Assembly (NCBI RefSeq): GCF_002095465.1
Contig: NZ_MLFP01000018.1
Coordinates: 1 to 64,000, forward strand
Direction of reading: 5' to 3'
DNA length: 64,000 nucleotides
From: Pantoea rodasii
GTDB lineage: Bacteria > Pseudomonadota > Gammaproteobacteria > Enterobacterales > Enterobacteriaceae
This document shows, piece after piece, positions 19,216 through 29,898 of the stretch; position 1 is the stretch's first letter, and every line of letters starts with the position of its first letter. The translations under genes were made by a program, and so were the position numbers. The notes under the pieces were generated by a model that was not told the DNA's origin, ran no database searches, and saw only the letters and a list, made by a program, of their open reading frames with translations.

Positions 19216-20490
19216 TTACTGCCAGTTAATCAGGCAGTAGTGTTTTTTACCGCGACGCAACAGCGTGAAGCGACCAAACAGTTTGTCGCTGTCGCTGAAA
19301 CGATACTCGGCGTCAGATTGTTTTTCACCGTTGAGGGCAACGGCGTTAGAACCGATCATGGTACGTGCCTGACCGCGTGAAGGCACCAGTTCAGCGGCCA
19401 CCAGCGCCTGCTGCAGGTCGTCTTCGGCTGACAGATTGATCACCGGCATGCCGTCCTGGGCTAACTGCTCAAAGTCCGCTTCGGTCATCGCGCTCAGGCT
19501 GCCAGAGAACAGGCTGTCGGTGATACGTTTTGCTGCTGTCAGACCCGCTTCACCGTGCACCAGACGTGTTACCTGCTCTGCCAGCACGTACTGGGCGCGT
19601 GGCGCTTTACCGCTGTTCTTGTCTTCTTCTTCCAGCGCATTGATCTCTTCAATGCTCATAAAGGTGAAGAACTTCAGGAAGCGATAAACGTCAGAGTCTG
19701 CGGTGTTGATCCAGAACTGGTAGAATTTGTAAGGGCTGGTTTTCTTCGCATCAAGCCATACTGCGCCACCTTCAGTTTTACCGAATTTGGTGCCGTCAGA
19801 TTTGGTGATCAACGGAACGGTCAAGCCCCACGCCTGCTGCTGATGCAGACGACGCGTCAGATCGATCCCTGAAGTGATGTTGCCCCACTGATCGGAACCG
19901 CCAATCTGCAGTACCACATCGTGACGCTTGTTCAGTTCTGCGAAGTCATAGCCCTGCAAGAGGTTGTAGGAGAACTCGGTGTAGGAGATGCCCTGATCTT
20001 CACGGTTCAGACGCTGCTTCACCGCTTCGCGGTTAATCATCTGATTCACTGAGAAGTGCTTGCCGATATCGCGCAGGAAGGTCAGCACGTTCATGCCGCC
20101 GAACCAGTCGTAGTTATTGGCCGCAATCGCGCTGTTGTCACCGCAATCGAAGCTGAGGAAAGGCGCAACCTGGTGGCGGATTTTCTCTACCCATTCGCCC
20201 ACGGTGTCAGCGGTGTTGAGTTTACGTTCTGCTGCTTTAAAGCTGGGATCGCCAATCAGACCGGTGGCACCACCCACCAGCGCGACCGGCTTGTGTCCGG
20301 CGTCCTGAAAACGTTTCAGGCAGAGCAGCGGCACCAGATGGCCCAAGTGCAAGCTATCAGCGGTCGGATCGAAGCCGCAATAGAGTGCAATTGGCCCTTG
20401 CGCCAGTCGCTCTGCTAACGCTTCCTCGTCCGTTACCTGGGCGACTAAGCCCCTCTCTTGCAATTGTTGTATCAGGTTACTGCTGGTCAT
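19216..20490 (-). CDS. tyrS: Tyrosyl-tRNA synthetase
   Basis: Class I aminoacyl-tRNA synthetase attaching tyrosine to tRNA(Tyr); essential. 424 residues, identical in length to E. coli TyrS, beginning [15 protein letters not shown]. The ATP-binding HLGH (HIGH) motif and KFGKT (KMSKS-type loop) are visible, and the C-terminal S4 domain carries [12 protein letters not shown]. The frame is open upstream of 20490 but no conserved residues occur there. Confidence 0.97.
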   Translation of the reverse strand: MTSSNLIQQLQERGLVAQVTDEEALAERLAQGPIALYCGFDPTADSLHLGHLVPLLCLKRFQDAGHKPVALVGGATGLIGDPSFKAAERKLNTADTVGEWVEKIRHQVAPFLSFDCGDNSAIAANNYDWFGGMNVLTFLRDIGKHFSVNQMINREAVKQRLNREDQGISYTEFSYNLLQGYDFAELNKRHDVVLQIGGSDQWGNITSGIDLTRRLHQQQAWGLTVPLITKSDGTKFGKTEGGAVWLDAKKTSPYKFYQFWINTADSDVYRFLKFFTFMSIEEINALEEEDKNSGKAPRAQYVLAEQVTRLVHGEAGLTAAKRITDSLFSGSLSAMTEADFEQLAQDGMPVINLSAEDDLQQALVAAELVPSRGQARTMIGSNAVALNGEKQSDAEYRFSDSDKLFGRFTLLRRGKKHYCLINWQ

Positions 20491-20629
20491 CACTGACTCC
20501 AAATTGATCAGACTGCACCTATGCTGGTACACAGCTCTCCGCTGAGATGCGGATATGAAAAAAATGAGGGCTATAGCATAAAGCGCTGGCGCCAACTGCG
20601 CCAGCGTTGAAAGGGGATAAAACGCAGTT

Positions 20630-21286
20630 TTACGGGGCTAAACGGTCAATCGTCCAGCCATCGGCATCACGTTGGTAGAGGAAGCGATCGTGCAGGCGAT
20701 GTTCACCGCCCTGCCAGAACTCCACGGTATGGAATTTAACCCGATATCCACCCCAAAAACTTGGCAGCGGGACATCGCCCTGCTGGAATTTTTGCTTTAG
20801 CTCAAGGAACTTGCCTTCCAGCACGCCGCGGGCGGAAATTCGGCTCGACTGTTTGGAGACCCATGCACCAATTTGGCTGTCACGTGGGCGGCTGCTGAAG
20901 TACTTCAGTACCTCAAGCGGGCTCAGCCTCTCCACTTCACCCAGCACCATGACCTGACGCTCTAGGTAATGCCATGGGAAATGCAGCGAAATCCGCGGAT
21001 TGTCAGCCAGCTGCGAGGCCTTCCGGCTGCCAAGGTTGGTGTAAAACACCATACCGCGATCGTCATAATGCTTGAGCAGCACTATGCGCTGATAAGGCTG
21101 ACCGTTGCTGTCCACCGTTGCCACCGTCATCGCCGTGGGGTCAGGCAACTGAGCGGTACAGGCCTGTTGCAGCCACTGCTCAAACAGCGCCAGAGGATTA
21201 TCTGGCAAATCTTTACGTCTCAGCCCGCCGCGGGTGTATTCACGACGCAGATGGGCAATATTTTGCAAGCTGTCACTGTCGCTCAT
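20630..21286 (-). CDS. pdxH: Pyridoxamine 5'-phosphate oxidase
   Basis: FMN enzyme oxidising PNP/PMP to pyridoxal 5'-phosphate. 218 residues as in E. coli, with [18 protein letters not shown] (FMN site), SKQSSRIS and the C-terminal HDRFLYQR...WTIDRLAP. Lies upstream of tyrS and pdxY on the same strand, a conserved B6 gene neighbourhood. Confidence 0.96.
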   Translation of the reverse strand: MSDSDSLQNIAHLRREYTRGGLRRKDLPDNPLALFEQWLQQACTAQLPDPTAMTVATVDSNGQPYQRIVLLKHYDDRGMVFYTNLGSRKASQLADNPRISLHFPWHYLERQVMVLGEVERLSPLEVLKYFSSRPRDSQIGAWVSKQSSRISARGVLEGKFLELKQKFQQGDVPLPSFWGGYRVKFHTVEFWQGGEHRLHDRFLYQRDADGWTIDRLAP

Positions 21287-21307
21287 GCTGTTTCTCTTGA
21301 TTCTACG

Positions 21308-21637
21308 TTACTGGGCGGAGCTATCCGCGTTCTGCAATTCACAATCATTAATCACGATTTTGTCATTACGCTCAACAAAAGCGCCATTACCCTTCGACCA
21401 GAAAACATAGGTGCCATCGCTATAGCGTGTACCCGAGGCCGATACGGTTTGCGTCAAGGTGAGCGGTTTACCGTCCAAAATAAAGTTCACCTGCTGCTTA
21501 GGATTGTTCAGTGTTACCGTGAGCGGCAGTGTGCCGCACTGATAGCGTAATGTCTGCGGTGCCGGCTCCTGTTGATGCATCACTCCGCAACCACTTAACA
21601 CCATCACACTTCCCAGCAGAATAGCGATTTTTTTCAT
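21308..21637 (-). CDS. mliC: Membrane-bound lysozyme inhibitor MliC
   Basis: Outer-membrane lipoprotein inhibiting C-type lysozyme. 109 residues with a lipoprotein signal ending LSGC (lipidated Cys17), followed by the small beta-barrel domain; conserved RYQCGTLPLTVTL, GTRYSDGTYVFWSKG and the C-terminal Cys forming a disulfide. Located between anmK and pdxH as in E. coli. Confidence 0.92.
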   Translation of the reverse strand: MKKIAILLGSVMVLSGCGVMHQQEPAPQTLRYQCGTLPLTVTLNNPKQQVNFILDGKPLTLTQTVSASGTRYSDGTYVFWSKGNGAFVERNDKIVINDCELQNADSSAQ

Positions 21638-21647
21638 CTTTCACTCC

Positions 21648-22769
21648 TTAACGTGTGGGTCGGGTATTGGCCGGATAAATAGCGCCCAACACACTCATGG
21701 CCTGTGCACCGGTCACTGATGGCAAATTGCCCGGCAGCCCGGATAAGGTGCGAAACGCCAGCCAGGCAAAAGCCAGCGCTTCCATATCATCGCCACTGAT
21801 CCCCGCTGCATCGGTGCTACCCACTTCCGTGCCCGCAAGATGCGTGGCAAGGCGCGCCATCAGCAACGGATTACGACTGCCACCCCCGCACACCAGCAGG
21901 CGATCGCAGCCGTCATTGAGCTGAACCTGGTGGGCAATGCTCAGGGCGGTGAGTTCACTGAGCGTGGCCTGAACATCCTGCGGAGCCAGCGCGGGGAAGC
22001 GCTGCAATTGCCGTTCGACCCAGCCGAGGTTGAAATACTCGCGACCGGTACTCTTGGGAGGCGGTAGCGCAAACCACGGATCGTTTAACATCTCTTCCAG
22101 TAACGCCGGGATGATCTGGCCACTGCGCGCCCAACCCGCATCTTTATCGTATGGCAACCCTTTGTGGCGCCAGATCCATGCATCAATCAGCATATTGCCG
22201 GGTCCGGTATCAAAACCGCGCACCGGCTGGCCGGGCATCAGCAACGACAGATTGGCGATCCCACCTATATTCAGCACCATACGGCGCTCAACGTTATCCA
22301 TCAGTAACGCCTGGTGGAAGGCCGGCACCAGCGGTGCGCCCTGACCGCCCAGCGCCATATCCCGACGGCGAAAATCCCCCACGACCGTCACACCCGTTGC
22401 GGCCGCGATCTGGTTGTTGTCACCAATCTGTAGCGTATTGGGTGCATCGCTTTGTGGCTCATGCCACACGGTTTGACCATGGCAACCAATTGCCATGATG
22501 TCACTGGCCTCTAATGACTGCTGCTGCATCAGCGTGAGCACCGCTTCAGCAAACAGTTTACCCAGGCGCGTATCCAATTGCCCCAACTGCGAAAGGGTCA
22601 GCGATTGCCCCTGGCAGATTGCCAGCACCTGTTGGCGAATCTCCTGCGGCATGGGATGGCAATAGCTGGCCTGCTGCGCCACCATATGTGAATCGATGGC
22701 GGCCAGCACCACGTCCACGCCGTCAAGGCTGGTGCCGGACATCACGCCGATATAGCGTCCTGATTTCAT
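21648..22769 (-). CDS. anmK: Anhydro-N-acetylmuramic acid kinase AnmK
   Basis: Converts 1,6-anhydro-MurNAc to MurNAc-6-phosphate in cell-wall recycling. 373 residues (E. coli 369). It opens with [14 protein letters not shown], the phosphate-binding loop, and contains [16 protein letters not shown] and [16 protein letters not shown], typical of the ASKHA fold. Ten bases separate it from mliC, probably one transcript. Confidence 0.96.
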   Translation of the reverse strand: MKSGRYIGVMSGTSLDGVDVVLAAIDSHMVAQQASYCHPMPQEIRQQVLAICQGQSLTLSQLGQLDTRLGKLFAEAVLTLMQQQSLEASDIMAIGCHGQTVWHEPQSDAPNTLQIGDNNQIAAATGVTVVGDFRRRDMALGGQGAPLVPAFHQALLMDNVERRMVLNIGGIANLSLLMPGQPVRGFDTGPGNMLIDAWIWRHKGLPYDKDAGWARSGQIIPALLEEMLNDPWFALPPPKSTGREYFNLGWVERQLQRFPALAPQDVQATLSELTALSIAHQVQLNDGCDRLLVCGGGSRNPLLMARLATHLAGTEVGSTDAAGISGDDMEALAFAWLAFRTLSGLPGNLPSVTGAQAMSVLGAIYPANTRPTR

Positions 22770-23055
22770 AGCGGTTCCTTACCCACACGCGAGTCTGCAA
22801 TTCATCTTTGTTTAGCCTGGCAAATTACGGCGGCTAATTCTATGATAAAATTCCGCTTTTCAACTGCACAGCACACGACATTTCCGCACGATAATATTTT
22901 CGGCACGAAATTGAATTTTTGTTGAGGCGCAATGGTCTATGCTCTGCTTCAGCCGCGTATTATTCGGACTTAGAGTCAATTGCCAGCTTTCTGTCTTATA
23001 CTCTTTGCAGTAGAGGACGAGAACATGGCGTTTTTTTGCATTAAGGAGCTTTCTG

Positions 23056-23523
23056 ATGATTAAGCGTTTTGCAGCCGTGGCACTCACCGGCCTGACGCTG
23101 GCAGGTTGTGTCAGCAACGACACCCTTTCCGGTGATGTCTATAGCGCCAGTGAAGCCAAACAAGTACAAAGTGTTTCATACGGCACTCTGGTATCGGTTC
23201 GTCCGGTTAAAATCCAGGGCGGCGATGAAAACAACGTGATTGGCGCGATTGGTGGTGCAGTGCTGGGTGGCTTCCTTGGTAACACCATTGGCGGCGGTAG
23301 CGGCCGCAGTCTGGCAACAGCAGGTGGTGCTGTGCTTGGCGGCGTCGCGGGCCAGGGTGTACAAGGTGCGGTTAACAAATCTGATGGTGTTGAACTGGAG
23401 ATCCGCAAAGACGATGGCAACACCATTATGGTGGTACAGAAGCAAGCGGCCAGCCGTTACTCGGTGGGTCAGCGCGTCGTGATGGCCTCCAATGGCAGCC
23501 AGGTGACCGTTTCACCACGCTAA
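23056..23523 (+). CDS. slyB: Outer-membrane lipoprotein SlyB
   Basis: 155-residue lipoprotein with signal [18 protein letters not shown] (lipidated Cys18) and a glycine-zipper domain ([19 protein letters not shown], then [16 protein letters not shown]). In E. coli it belongs to the PhoPQ regulon and stabilises the outer membrane. AAGGAG lies eight bases before the ATG. A TATACT -10 is present at 22997-23002; I do not see a clear PhoP box. Convergent with slyA. Confidence 0.95.
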   Translation: MIKRFAAVALTGLTLAGCVSNDTLSGDVYSASEAKQVQSVSYGTLVSVRPVKIQGGDENNVIGAIGGAVLGGFLGNTIGGGSGRSLATAGGAVLGGVAGQGVQGAVNKSDGVELEIRKDDGNTIMVVQKQAASRYSVGQRVVMASNGSQVTVSPR

Positions 23524-23530
23524 GCCAACA

Positions 23531-23566
23531 GATAAAAAAACCGACGCCAGCGCGTCGGTTTTTTAT
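23531..23566. terminator. Bidirectional terminator between slyB and slyA
   Basis: Stem CCGACGC/GCGTCGG (7 bp, loop CAG or similar) flanked by seven A on the left and six T on the right, so it works on both strands. It lies between the slyB stop and the restored slyA stop at 23563. Confidence 0.93.
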
Positions 23567-23999
23567 TTCTCGCGATTTTGAAATTCGAGAATGTTTTTTC
23601 CAGCCGTGCAATCAATGTTACCATCTGATTGATCTCCTCCAGGCTGATGCCCGAAAGAATATCATCACGGGTAGCATCAATCACACTTTCAACCTGCTCA
23701 ATAATCGGCTCGGCCTTTTTGGTCAGCTTAATGCGCTTGGCTCGACGATCGTTCGCACAGGTGGCACGGGTGATTAATCCCTTTTCTTCCAGCTGATCCA
23801 GCGTACGTACCAATGAAGGTTGTTCAATACCAATGGCTTTCGCCAGCTGGATTTGCGACTGCTCTGGCGGGAGTTGATGAATATTGTGTAACGTCACCCA
23901 ATGCGTTTGTGTCAACTCAAGCGGCTTCAAACGCTGGTCGATCAAGGCACGCCAGATGCGTACCAGCCGAGACAGGTCTGTTCCGAGGGGCGTATCCAT
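23563..23999 (-). CDS. slyA: Transcriptional regulator SlyA (C-terminal frameshift)
   Basis: MarR-family winged-helix dimer that antagonises H-NS and responds to small aromatic ligands. Residues 1-130 align with E. coli SlyA, including [21 protein letters not shown] of the recognition helix. The literal frame ends with an unrelated basic tail that reads through the terminator to touch slyB. Adding one base to the T6 run at 23594-23599 gives [13 protein letters not shown] and a stop at 23563-23565, about 145 residues as in E. coli (144). A SlyA operator lies just upstream of the start. Probable sequencing error. Confidence 0.9.
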
Positions 24000-24014
24000 T
24001 TCATCTCCTTATAA

Positions 24015-24026
24015 TTAGCTTGCTAG
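24015..24026 (-). promoter_or_regulatory. SlyA autoregulatory operator
   Basis: On the minus strand CTAGCAAGCTAA, 11 of 12 matches to the SlyA consensus TTAGCAAGCTAA. It lies 16 bp upstream of the slyA start and could control slyA and the divergent ydhIJK genes. SlyA is known to bind its own promoter in Salmonella and E. coli. Confidence 0.7.
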
Positions 24027-24151
24027 CTATCAAGCCAGATTTTACACTATTCTGCGAGTTTACAGGACAAATTACAAATCTCAGGCCAGACGGCACGCTC
24101 TCTTCTACGCTAAGTTGAGAGAGAACCTGGGACAATGAAGGATGATGACAC

Positions 24152-24388
24152 GTGTCCATTACCGCGCTTTCCACCACCGCTCCGCTTACTGACCTGGTAC
24201 TGGGTGCCTCGCTGTTCTTTCCGCCGCTGTTTAAAGCTGTGCTGCTGGGCTTCTTTTTCTGGTTGCTGATTCACCCATTATTGCGCGGCTGGATGTACTC
24301 CGGCGACATCTGGCATCCTACCTTGATGGATCTTTCCCTGTTTGTTTTGTGCGTCACCGGCGCACTGTGGTTACTGAGCCTCGGATAA
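24152..24388 (+). CDS. ydhI: YdhI, DUF1656 small membrane protein
   Basis: 78-residue protein with two hydrophobic segments, homologous to AaeX. Such proteins always precede an HlyD-like fusion protein and an AaeB-like FUSC pump. It contains [20 protein letters not shown], the conserved DUF1656 region. GTG start with AAGGA about ten bases upstream. First gene of ydhIJK, divergent from slyA. Confidence 0.88.
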   Translation: MSITALSTTAPLTDLVLGASLFFPPLFKAVLLGFFFWLLIHPLLRGWMYSGDIWHPTLMDLSLFVLCVTGALWLLSLG

Positions 24389-24394
24389 ATCACC

Positions 24395-25252
24395 ATGAAA
24401 TTCAACCCTTTTAAATACTTTTCAACCCTGGTGGTGTTTGCCCTGGCCCTGATTGCCGGTTGGTGGATGTGGAACTACTACATGCAATCGCCGTGGACGC
24501 GTGATGGCAAGGTGCGCGCAGAGTTAGTTGATATCACCCCGGAAGTGTCTGGCCGCATCATTGAATTGGCAGTACGTGACAACCAGTTTGTGCACAAAGG
24601 CGATACTTTGCTGAAAATCGATCCGGTGCCGTGGCAAATCGCGCTGGATAACGCCGATGCCCAGTTGGCGAAGGCGCAATCAGACCTTGCGAAGGCACAA
24701 CACGAAGCGAACCGTCGAGCCAGTCTGCCGCGCAACGTGATTTCAGCGGAAGATATGGATGCCGCCCGCCTGACCGCTAACGCCGCAGCGGCCACCACTA
24801 AAGCCGCGCAGGCCACGCTCGATCAGGCACGCTGGAATCTGCAACAAACCACCCTTACCGCGCCCACCGACGGGTGGATCAGCAATCTCATGCTGCGTCC
24901 GGGGAATTACGCCACGGCCGGTACGCCGTTGTTCGCCCTGGTGGATAGCCACTCATATTACGTGATGGGTTATTTCGAAGAGACTAAGTTGCGCCATATC
25001 CAACCCGGCGCTGACGCGCAAATCGTCCTTTACAGCAATGGCGCGCGGCTTCAGGGAAAAGTGGAGAGCATTGGACGCGCGATTTACGATCAAAGTGTTT
25101 CGACGGACAGCGGATTGGTGCCGGACATCAAACCTAACGTGCCGTGGGTGCGGCTGGCGCAGCGTGTACCGGTGCGTATCCGCTTAGACGCGGTACCGGA
25201 TGATGTTCCGCTGGTGGCGGGCACCACCTGCACTATTTCCATCGCGCATTGA
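24395..25252 (+). CDS. ydhJ: HlyD/AaeA-family membrane fusion protein YdhJ
   Basis: Periplasmic adaptor anchored by an N-terminal membrane helix (about residues 10-30), 285 residues as in E. coli. Biotinyl-lipoyl-like halves ([14 protein letters not shown]...DTLLKIDP and [14 protein letters not shown]) flank a short alpha-hairpin rich in Ala/Lys (about 80-145). Pairs with the YdhK pump. Six bases after ydhI. Confidence 0.93.
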   Translation: MKFNPFKYFSTLVVFALALIAGWWMWNYYMQSPWTRDGKVRAELVDITPEVSGRIIELAVRDNQFVHKGDTLLKIDPVPWQIALDNADAQLAKAQSDLAKAQHEANRRASLPRNVISAEDMDAARLTANAAAATTKAAQATLDQARWNLQQTTLTAPTDGWISNLMLRPGNYATAGTPLFALVDSHSYYVMGYFEETKLRHIQPGADAQIVLYSNGARLQGKVESIGRAIYDQSVSTDSGLVPDIKPNVPWVRLAQRVPVRIRLDAVPDDVPLVAGTTCTISIAH

Positions 25253-25259
25253 GGCCTTG

Positions 25260-27260
25260 ATGAATCTGCAGTGGCTGGCCTGGCAAAATCTGCCGTGGAT
25301 CAAAGCAACCGGCGGCGAATGGCGCTATGCGTTGCGAAACGCCATTGCCATGTGCCTGGCGCTGACCATCGCCTATGCCCTGCAACTGGATGAACCTTAC
25401 TGGGCAATGACTTCGGCCGCCGTCGTGAGTTTCCCCACCGTGGGCGGCGCCATTAGCAAAAGTTTAGGCCGCATTGTCGGGAGCCTGTTGGGTGCCACGG
25501 CGGCGCTGCTGATTGCCGGACACACTCTTAACGAGCCCTGGCTGTTTGCCTTTTTCATGGCCGGTTGGCTAGCCTGCTGCACCTGGATTAGCAATCATTA
25601 CCAAAATAATGTCGCCTACGCGTTTTCGCTGGCCGGTTACACTGCCGCCATCATCGCTTTCAGTAGCGTCAACATTACGGATGTGACCCAACTGTGGGAT
25701 ATCACTCAGGCGCGCGTTTGCGAGGTGATTTCAGGCATTCTGTGTGCCGGGCTGATGATGATGGTTTTACCCAGCACCTCCGATGGCAACACTTTGATGA
25801 ATTCGCTGCGGCAGATGCACGCCCGTCTGCTCGATCATGCGGTTTTGCTGTTGCAGCAAAGCAGCACCGATAACGTGCGCACCGCGCATGAGAATGTCAT
25901 CAGCCAGATTCTGACCATGAACCTGCTGCGGATTCAGGCGTTCTGGAGCCACTACCGCTATCGTCGCCAAAATAATGTGCTCAACTATGTTTTGCACCAG
26001 CAGTTACGTTTGACCAGCGTCCTCTCCAGTCTGCGCCGCATGTTGCTGAACTGGCCGGATGCGCCACCGGAACTCTACACCGCCATTCAGCAGTTGTTGC
26101 ATGAACTCGCATTGCCACAGTGCGATAAGTATCGCCTGGCGCGCATATTGCGCAGCGTGACGCCGGAAGCGACCGGTGATTATCGTCAACGCGCCTTTGT
26201 CCAGCGTCTGCGCTACTTCTGCTGGGTCTATCTCAACGTCAATCGTTGGATTCGTTTGATTGAGCGCGCTGACGCGGATACCCGTTTTCAACCGCCAAAT
26301 GTGCCTTCGCTGGCACGTGAAAGTGACAGCGCTGAAGCCGGCTGGAGCGCCGTGCGCACTTTCAGCGTGATTATGTTGGGCTGCGCCTTCTGGATTGGCA
26401 CACAATGGGATGCGGGAGCATCCGCGCTGACCTTAACCGCCATTGCCTGCGTGCTCTACTCCTCCGCCCCGTCACCAAGCGGCAGCGTCTCACTGTTGCT
26501 GAAAACGCTGCTGTGGCTATCGGTGTTCAGTTTTCTGTTGCAATACGGTTTGATGGTGCAAATCAACGCGCTGTGGCAATTTTTGCTGGTGCTGTTTCCG
26601 CTGCTCATCACCTTGCAACTGTTCAAGCTGCAACAGAAAAAACGTGCCGGGATGTGGGGGCAATTTATTGTGTTTATGGGGTCGTTCATTGCGGTCACTA
26701 ATCCACCGGACTGGGATTACCAAAGTTTCCTCAATGATAATCTAGCGAAAGTCTGTGGCGTGCTGCTGGCATGGATGGCTTTTCAGGTACTGCGCCCCAG
26801 TTCTGATGCGCGTCGCAGCCGTCGGCATATTCGCGCGTTACGCCATGCGTTTCTTGACCAGCTGCGACGCTATCCACGCTTGAGCGAAAGCCACTTTGAA
26901 TCGCAGATCTATCATCACATCAGCCAGTTGAGCAGTAGCCGTGATGAGCAGGCGCGCGTCTGGCTGCTGCGCTGGGGCGTGGTGTTACTGAACTGTTCTC
27001 ACATTGTCTGGCAATTACGCGAGTGGCAACCGGTCTCGACCACCCTGGCGCAAATGCGTGACAGCAGCCTACAGGATTTACAGCGGATTATGAGTTTGCG
27101 TGGCGTACGCCACACTTCGCTGCAGGCCACGCTGGATGAACTGGAAGCCATCATTGCCCAGTTGCAGCAGCAACCTGATGGTGAAGCCAATACGCTGGCC
27201 GGTATTTTGTGGCGTCTGCGCTGTTCATTAGCTCAGTTAAGTCAGGCTGTGCCCGACTGA
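25260..27260 (+). CDS. ydhK: FUSC/AaeB-family efflux transporter YdhK
   Basis: 666-residue inner-membrane protein of the aromatic acid exporter family (FUSC domain). Two clusters of hydrophobic segments (about residues 25-165 and 365-510), each followed by a large cytoplasmic region. It carries [31 protein letters not shown], the family signature, described here by its start [11 protein letters not shown]. Start at 25260 lies seven bases after ydhJ and gives the family N terminus [13 protein letters not shown]. Substrate unknown; probably exports small aromatic compounds with YdhJ. Confidence 0.92.
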   Translation: MNLQWLAWQNLPWIKATGGEWRYALRNAIAMCLALTIAYALQLDEPYWAMTSAAVVSFPTVGGAISKSLGRIVGSLLGATAALLIAGHTLNEPWLFAFFMAGWLACCTWISNHYQNNVAYAFSLAGYTAAIIAFSSVNITDVTQLWDITQARVCEVISGILCAGLMMMVLPSTSDGNTLMNSLRQMHARLLDHAVLLLQQSSTDNVRTAHENVISQILTMNLLRIQAFWSHYRYRRQNNVLNYVLHQQLRLTSVLSSLRRMLLNWPDAPPELYTAIQQLLHELALPQCDKYRLARILRSVTPEATGDYRQRAFVQRLRYFCWVYLNVNRWIRLIERADADTRFQPPNVPSLARESDSAEAGWSAVRTFSVIMLGCAFWIGTQWDAGASALTLTAIACVLYSSAPSPSGSVSLLLKTLLWLSVFSFLLQYGLMVQINALWQFLLVLFPLLITLQLFKLQQKKRAGMWGQFIVFMGSFIAVTNPPDWDYQSFLNDNLAKVCGVLLAWMAFQVLRPSSDARRSRRHIRALRHAFLDQLRRYPRLSESHFESQIYHHISQLSSSRDEQARVWLLRWGVVLLNCSHIVWQLREWQPVSTTLAQMRDSSLQDLQRIMSLRGVRHTSLQATLDELEAIIAQLQQQPDGEANTLAGILWRLRCSLAQLSQAVPD

Positions 27261-27728
27261 CTACTGGCAATATTGCGTGAGTTGGCGGTTGAAGTCGTCC
27301 TGCAACTGCTGCAAGGTTTTATGCCCTTCAAAACGCGTTTTGTCTTGCTCGGTCATCGGCTCGATCACCAGCGCTTTTTCTTCGTACGAATAGATGAAAC
27401 GTCGATCGAGATAATTGCCGGTGAAACTTTTGCCGCGAATGGTGCCGCACACCGTAGTTAATGCACGGTGAAAATACTCGGTATGGAGAAAGTTGGATTC
27501 GGTGGCGCTACGCAGCACATTTTGACAGCCTTGCGCTTCTAACCGCTCCAGCGTGTGCGGGGTAAGCCATTCGCGACCTCGGGCAATATCTTCACAGCTG
27601 GCGCGCAAGGGGTTGGTATCAATGGTGCGCTGTAACTGACGGCTGGCATCTAACCTCAACTGCGTTTCGTTCGGTTGATCGCAACCCGCCAGTAATACAC
27701 ATAACAGCAAAATCCCACGCGTTTTCAT
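27261..27728 (-). CDS. Putative lipoprotein of unknown function
   Basis: 155 residues with a lipoprotein signal MKTRGILLLCVLLAGC (lipidated Cys16; Asp at +2 suggests inner-membrane retention under the Lol rule). The mature part is hydrophilic, with Cys residues at about 45, 68, 93 and 154 that could form two disulfides in the periplasm. Its stop codon directly abuts the ydhK stop on the other strand with no spacer. I do not recognise the family, and E. coli has no gene at this place. Confidence 0.7.
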   Translation of the reverse strand: MKTRGILLLCVLLAGCDQPNETQLRLDASRQLQRTIDTNPLRASCEDIARGREWLTPHTLERLEAQGCQNVLRSATESNFLHTEYFHRALTTVCGTIRGKSFTGNYLDRRFIYSYEEKALVIEPMTEQDKTRFEGHKTLQQLQDDFNRQLTQYCQ

Positions 27729-27832
27729 TCCTGCCCCTGAGAGGTTTTATTCCTGGATCAACATCATAGGACGGATATTGTGCGGTGTGTAGCGGGAAAG
27801 TGGGTCAGAGTTTTTCCGGCTGTGAAAAGAGG

Positions 27833-27857
27833 CAGACGGCAGATTGCCCGCCGTCTG
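27833..27857 (-). terminator. Probable sodC terminator
   Basis: 8-bp stem CAGACGGC/GCCGTCTG, followed on the minus strand by CCTCTTTTC, a moderate U tract. Six bases beyond the sodC stop. Confidence 0.65.
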
Positions 27858-27862
27858 GCCAT

Positions 27863-28381
27863 TTAAATCACACCACAGGCAAAGCGGGCGCCGCCTCCAC
27901 CTAACGGCTGCGGATGGTCAGCATGGTTATCGCCACCGACATGCACCATCAACGCCTTACCTTTAACTTCGCTCAGCGATTTTATGCGCGGCGCAACCAC
28001 CGGATAATCGGCCTTGCCATCGTCGGTGACATAAAGTGCAGGCAGATCGCCCAGATGACCCTCGGCGTAGGGCCCCAGATGCTTGCCGGTGTTTTGTGGA
28101 TCCAGGTGACCACCGGCAGCACCGGCTGCCACCGTTTTGCCGTCAGATTGTGCAGGCTCACAGCTGCCTTTAGCATGCACGTGGAAGCCGTGAACGCCCG
28201 GTTTTAGCCCCGTCAGCGCGGGAGCAAACTGCAAACCATATGGTGTTTCACTCAGCGTGACTTTGCCAATGGCTGCGCCGATACCCTGAGCGGTGACCTC
28301 ATGCAATGTCACCTCTTCAGAGGCGGCCTGTGCTCCAGCAGCACAGGCCAACGCCAGCGTGGCGATGAGGATTCTCTTCAT
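27863..28381 (-). CDS. sodC: Periplasmic Cu,Zn superoxide dismutase SodC
   Basis: Dismutates superoxide in the periplasm. 172 residues with signal peptide MKRILIATLALACAAGAQA. Metal ligands are visible in GFHVHAKGSC, GHLDPQNTGKHLGP, GDLPALYV and MVHVGGDNHADHPQPLGGGG, and the disulfide cysteines are present. Length as in E. coli SodC (173). Confidence 0.96.
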   Translation of the reverse strand: MKRILIATLALACAAGAQAASEEVTLHEVTAQGIGAAIGKVTLSETPYGLQFAPALTGLKPGVHGFHVHAKGSCEPAQSDGKTVAAGAAGGHLDPQNTGKHLGPYAEGHLGDLPALYVTDDGKADYPVVAPRIKSLSEVKGKALMVHVGGDNHADHPQPLGGGGARFACGVI

Positions 28382-28462
28382 AACGTCTCCTTACGGTTGA
28401 AATGCCCTGTAAGCCTGGACCGGAATAGGCCAGGCTGCCGTAATTTGACGTAGTTTTACGCT

Positions 28463-29359
28463 TCAGGGCACATCAAACCCCAGCGCGGCTTTGCGGATAC
28501 GGAACCACTGCTGACGATCGAGCGTCAGCTGGCTGGCGCCTGCCGCTTCGCTGACGCGCGAAGTTTTACCGGATCCAATGATCGGTAAAGGCCGACTTGG
28601 CAGCTTCATCACCCACGCATACACCACCTGTTCGATGCTGCTCGCACCGATTTCCTGCTTTACCTGCTCAAGCTCATCACGCAGCGGCTGATAATGCGCA
28701 TCGTTAAACAGGCGTCCACCGCCCAGACAGGACCACGCCATCGGACGGATACGCACTTGCTGGCACTGATCGAGCGTACCGTCGAGCAGCGTCGATTGTT
28801 CCAGGGGAGAAATCTCCAGTTGATTGGTCACCAAGCTAAACGGCAAGCGTGATTGCAACAGCGTGAACTGGGATGCGGTAAAGTTCGACACGCCGAAGTG
28901 TCGTACCTTGCCACTTTGATGCAGTGCCATAAAGGCCTCAGCTATTTCATCCGCATCCATTAAAGGATCCGGGCGATGGATCAGCAGCAGATCGAGATAA
29001 TCGGTGTTGAAATAGCGCAGGGAGTTTTCCGCACTGTGGCGAATGTGGCTGGCTTCGGTGATGTAATGGCCAATCTTATGTTCAGGTTTGGCGCGCGTCG
29101 CAATGCCGCACTTGGTGACTATTTGCAGTTTCTCACGCAGCCCCGGGGCCAGACGCAACGCTGCGCCAAAGGCCGCTTCACAGCCGTAGTCGCCATAAAT
29201 ATCGGCGTGATCCACCGTGGTGATGCCCAACGACAGATGATGCTCGATAAAGGCCACCACCTGCTGCGGGGTCATCCCCCACTCTAGCAAACGCCAGTAG
29301 CCGACGATCAGCGGTGAGAATTGAGGTCCCTGCGGGGCAATAGTTTGCGGTTGTAACAT
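28463..29359 (-). CDS. ydhF: Aldo/keto reductase family oxidoreductase YdhF
   Basis: NADPH-dependent aldo/keto reductase of unknown substrate. The 298 residues equal E. coli YdhF; the start at 29359 (MLQPQTIAPQGPQFSPL) is chosen for this match, although the frame opens 20 codons earlier. Seen: DHADIYGDYGCEAAFG with catalytic Asp/Tyr, KCGIA with the Lys, and LLLIHRPDPLMD. Confidence 0.93.
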   Translation of the reverse strand: MLQPQTIAPQGPQFSPLIVGYWRLLEWGMTPQQVVAFIEHHLSLGITTVDHADIYGDYGCEAAFGAALRLAPGLREKLQIVTKCGIATRAKPEHKIGHYITEASHIRHSAENSLRYFNTDYLDLLLIHRPDPLMDADEIAEAFMALHQSGKVRHFGVSNFTASQFTLLQSRLPFSLVTNQLEISPLEQSTLLDGTLDQCQQVRIRPMAWSCLGGGRLFNDAHYQPLRDELEQVKQEIGASSIEQVVYAWVMKLPSRPLPIIGSGKTSRVSEAAGASQLTLDRQQWFRIRKAALGFDVP

Positions 29360-29431
29360 CGGTAAACTCCCTTGAACGCGAAAGCGGAAAGCGAAGCTGG
29401 GAGTATAACGGAAAGGCAAACCATCGTTTTC

Positions 29432-29677
29432 TTAAAACAGTGAGGGTTGTTCCGGATCATGATTCTCATCGACTTTTTGTTGTCGATGCAGGCGCAGCCA
29501 GCGTTGACGGCATAACCTCAACACATCGCGTTTTTGCGCATCGGTAAACTTCATCCAGTTAAAACGTTCCTCACGGCTACGCAAGCAGCCGCGGCAATAT
29601 CCGCGCGCATCACTCTGGCAAATGCCACGACACGGGCTGGGAACGGGGAAGAATTCTAATTGCTCGGCCACATCCAC
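29432..29677 (-). CDS. ydhL: YdhL, DUF1289 protein
   Basis: 81-residue protein with the DUF1289 cysteine motif SPCRGICQSDARGYCRGC (four Cys, probable metal binding), then a basic helix. Follows ydhF in the same order as in E. coli, reading in the same direction about 70 bp upstream of ydhF. Function unknown. Confidence 0.85.
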   Translation of the reverse strand: MDVAEQLEFFPVPSPCRGICQSDARGYCRGCLRSREERFNWMKFTDAQKRDVLRLCRQRWLRLHRQQKVDENHDPEQPSLF

Positions 29678-29898
29678 TCCGGTTTAACAACAGACTTCAT
29701 ATTGATAACAGCATAGTGACATTGTGCAAAGCGTATACGCAGTTTGCCCACATTTCACCCAGACATGACCACGGAAATGGATATTTACCATTGATGACCG
29801 CGCAGAAACCCCTGGTTGAGTACTGTTTAATAAGCGTTAAGGTTTTCCTCATGTTGAATTCATACGATTGTCACATTCCATCCTGCCATTGAGTTTTC

